NCBI RefSeq assembly: GCF_013377995.1
Contig: NZ_CP055305.1
Coordinates: 1,178,001 to 1,242,000 of the forward strand
Reading direction: 5' to 3'
DNA: 64,000 nucleotides
Source: Mannheimia pernigra
GTDB lineage: Bacteria > Pseudomonadota > Gammaproteobacteria > Enterobacterales > Pasteurellaceae
How positions within the stretch are numbered: position 1 is the first letter of the stretch; every line of letters starts with the position of its first letter. Below, piece after piece: positions 63,836-64,000 of this stretch. The notes beneath the pieces were generated by a model, which saw nothing but the letters and a program-made list of their open reading frames with translations, had not been told where the DNA came from and searched no databases. Position numbers and translations under genes: made by a program.

Positions 63836-64000
63836 ATGAATGTACTTGTCACACGCCCAGATAGCCGAGGGCAGGAATTAGTCGATATGCTAAATGAACG
63901 ACAAATTTTTGCCGTGCATCAGCCATTATTCACCATTGAGGCGGGTAGAGAATTACCTATGTTGCCTTCTGTGTTATCTCGTCTTAAATCGGGCGATTAT
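63836..64000 (+). CDS. hemD: Uroporphyrinogen-III synthase, N-terminal part (cut by window end)
   Basis: The first 55 codons run to the end of the window without a stop. The start MNVLVTRPDSRGQELVDML is typical of HemD (LVTRP), which closes hydroxymethylbilane to uroporphyrinogen III. It lies directly after hemC, the standard order. Only the first part can be judged. Confidence 0.85.
   Translation, partial: MNVLVTRPDSRGQELVDMLNERQIFAVHQPLFTIEAGRELPMLPSVLSRLKSGDY

Noticed and set aside
1..64000. CRISPR arrays, rRNA or tRNA genes, complete insertion sequences
   Set aside because: None was seen on either strand. The regular short repeats found are uptake signals, coding tandem repeats or one REP-like palindrome.

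Overview
The window is a stretch of chromosome from a gamma-proteobacterium of the family Pasteurellaceae. Gene order and protein sequences are close to Haemophilus/Actinobacillus, and the DNA is AT-rich. The 9-mer ACAAGCGGT / ACCGCTTGT recurs throughout, often as inverted pairs in terminators. This is the DNA-uptake signal of the Actinobacillus pleuropneumoniae / Mannheimia / Bibersteinia branch, not the AAGTGCGGT type of H. influenzae. The genus cannot be fixed from sequence reading alone. No rRNA, tRNA, CRISPR array, integrase or insertion sequence was seen.

Layout. 1-2.6 kb: xthA, then a YuiF-type permease preceded by a histidine attenuator with its own leader peptide. 2.7-17.9 kb: an apparently complete maltose/maltodextrin regulon in one block (malQ, malP, malT, malG, malF, malE, malK, lamB, malM). 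It has recognisable MalT boxes and two CRP sites, and lamB carries an 11-G tract. 18-23 kb: ttcA, ubiG, a T4 endonuclease V-like glycosylase and gyrA. 23-31.7 kb: a type IC restriction-modification island between gyrA and uup. Its order is hsdM, an AlbA_2/ATPase gene, a palindromic repeat, hsdS, prrC (anticodon nuclease) and hsdR. 31.8-50 kb: housekeeping genes (uup, tcdA, ppnN, pepA, lptF, lptG, dnaE, cytochrome b562, trhP, waaA, coaD, orn, tsaE, an amidase). 49.7-53.3 kb: a DUF711 gene, an ArcD-like permease and a homocysteine S-methyltransferase. 53.6-59.9 kb: a four-gene HlyD / RbbA / ABC-2 permease / TolC-like export operon. 60-64 kb: adhE, hemC and the start of hemD.

The most interesting part is the restriction island. 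The DNA-specificity gene hsdS has a run of eight G between its two target-recognition halves, and gain or loss of one G truncates the protein after the first half. The next gene encodes a PrrC homologue with the tRNA-cleaving residues Arg289, Glu293 and His324. In the known prr system this toxin is held silent by the type IC enzyme. A slippage switch in hsdS could therefore change DNA specificity and the leash on a tRNA nuclease at once. Two neighbouring genes carry 12-bp tandem repeats, and an extra ATPase gene sits inside the operon. The G11 tract in lamB is a second likely phase switch, acting on surface maltoporin. A promoter and hairpin between the convergent ppnN and pepA suggest an unannotated small RNA.
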